A stretch of 5,966 bases of DNA from Flavobacteriaceae bacterium (GTDB lineage Bacteria > Bacteroidota > Bacteroidia > Flavobacteriales > Flavobacteriaceae). The stretch lies in the NCBI GenBank assembly GCA_030613745.1, contig JAUWLK010000173.1:1-5966 (forward strand). The letters run 5' to 3'. Below are positions 5,809 through 5,966 of the stretch, piece after piece. Numbering within the stretch: position 1 is the first letter of the stretch; the number at the start of each line of letters is the position of its first letter. Under the pieces are notes generated by a model, which saw only the letters and a list, made by a program, of their open reading frames with translations, was not told the DNA's origin and did no database searches. Position numbers and translations under genes: made by a program.

Positions 5809-5834
5809 GTACCAGTTACCTGATACCATCTGCC
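5807..5834. repeat. Heptamer ladder after the minisatellite
   Basis: The sequence reads as four 7-base steps: cagtacc, agttacc, tgatacc, atctgcc. Three end in acc and the last in gcc. It continues the 7-base rhythm seen inside the 110-base units (cagttct, cagtttt, cagttaa). It joins the repeat block to the regulatory sequence at 5844 onward. Confidence 0.5.
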
Positions 5835-5843
5835 TAATCACCA

Positions 5844-5886
5844 ATTTCTGCCAAACTGTCATTTTAATAAAAACATTTCTGCCAAA
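5844..5886 (+). promoter_or_regulatory. Paired 12-base upstream sites, possible activator binding sites
   Basis: The 12-mer atttctgccaaa occurs exactly at 5844-5855 and 5875-5886, with starts 31 bases apart, close to three helical turns. The first copy is followed by ctgtca, giving a TGCCA/TGTCA pair 8 bases apart (5849, 5857). Both copies lie 19-61 bases upstream of the sigma-54-like element. Same-face spacing upstream of such a promoter is what an enhancer-binding activator would need. The regulator is unknown. Confidence 0.5.
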
Positions 5887-5904
5887 ATAAATATAAAAGA
5901 GCAA

Positions 5905-5919
5905 TGGCATAATGATTGA
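5905..5919 (+). promoter_or_regulatory. Sigma-54-like -24/-12 promoter pointing off the right edge
   Basis: TGGCAT (5905-5910) and TTGA (5916-5919) follow the RpoN layout TGGCAC-N5-TTGC with exact spacing between the GG and the final G. Mismatches are C to T in the -24 box and C to A at the last base of the -12 box. Transcription would start near 5930, going rightward. No ATG follows before the window ends at 5966, so the leader is at least about 35 bases and the gene lies outside. Confidence 0.5.
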
Positions 5920-5966
5920 CTATACATTTTCGATAATAATTAAGAAATTAAGTAAAATTTAAAAAT

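Overview
This window looks like ordinary chromosomal sequence from an AT-rich member of the Bacteroidota, most likely a flavobacterium-like organism. The evidence is the very low GC content, intergenic DNA rich in A and T, a TAnnTTTG-type promoter element, weak or absent Shine-Dalgarno sequences, and dispersed CCCGAT/ATCGGG palindromes and cagttttcagttaacag-like repeats that I associate with flavobacterial genomes. The species cannot be named from the sequence alone.

Layout, left to right. Bases 1-141 hold no convincing gene: they contain a hairpin and a block that recurs at about 79% identity near 1442-1489. Next, on the minus strand, is a DUF218 (SanA/YdcF-like) membrane-anchored protein (142-765). 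A 175-base gap with two strong hairpins separates it from a small conserved protein of unknown function (941-1330, minus). The 295-base gap at 1331-1625 carries the second copy of the dispersed block, a pair of short direct repeats, a hairpin and a plausible promoter for yaaA. yaaA (1626-2384, plus) encodes the peroxide-stress protein YaaA. It converges, with 19 bases between stop codons, on sdaA (2404-3828, minus), a single-chain iron-sulfur L-serine ammonia-lyase. Upstream of sdaA on the same strand, 43 bases away, is a secreted GHL10-type (DigH/YddW-like) putative peptidoglycan glycosidase with a C-terminal beta-sandwich-like domain (3872-5377).

The last 589 bases (5378-5966) hold no credible gene. 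They contain three copies of a roughly 110-base minisatellite that is itself built of 7-8 base units, then a sigma-54-like promoter at 5905-5919 with two exact 12-base upstream repeats spaced 31 bases apart. That promoter points to a gene starting just beyond the right edge.

The genes do not form one pathway. The only functional link I can argue is between YaaA, which limits free iron during peroxide stress, and SdaA, whose exposed [4Fe-4S] cluster is the kind of target peroxide damages. DUF218 and GHL10 are both envelope-related. I see no defence system, prophage, CRISPR array or clear mobile element. The items most worth a second look are the nested repeat block, the right-edge promoter and the uncharacterised 129-residue protein.
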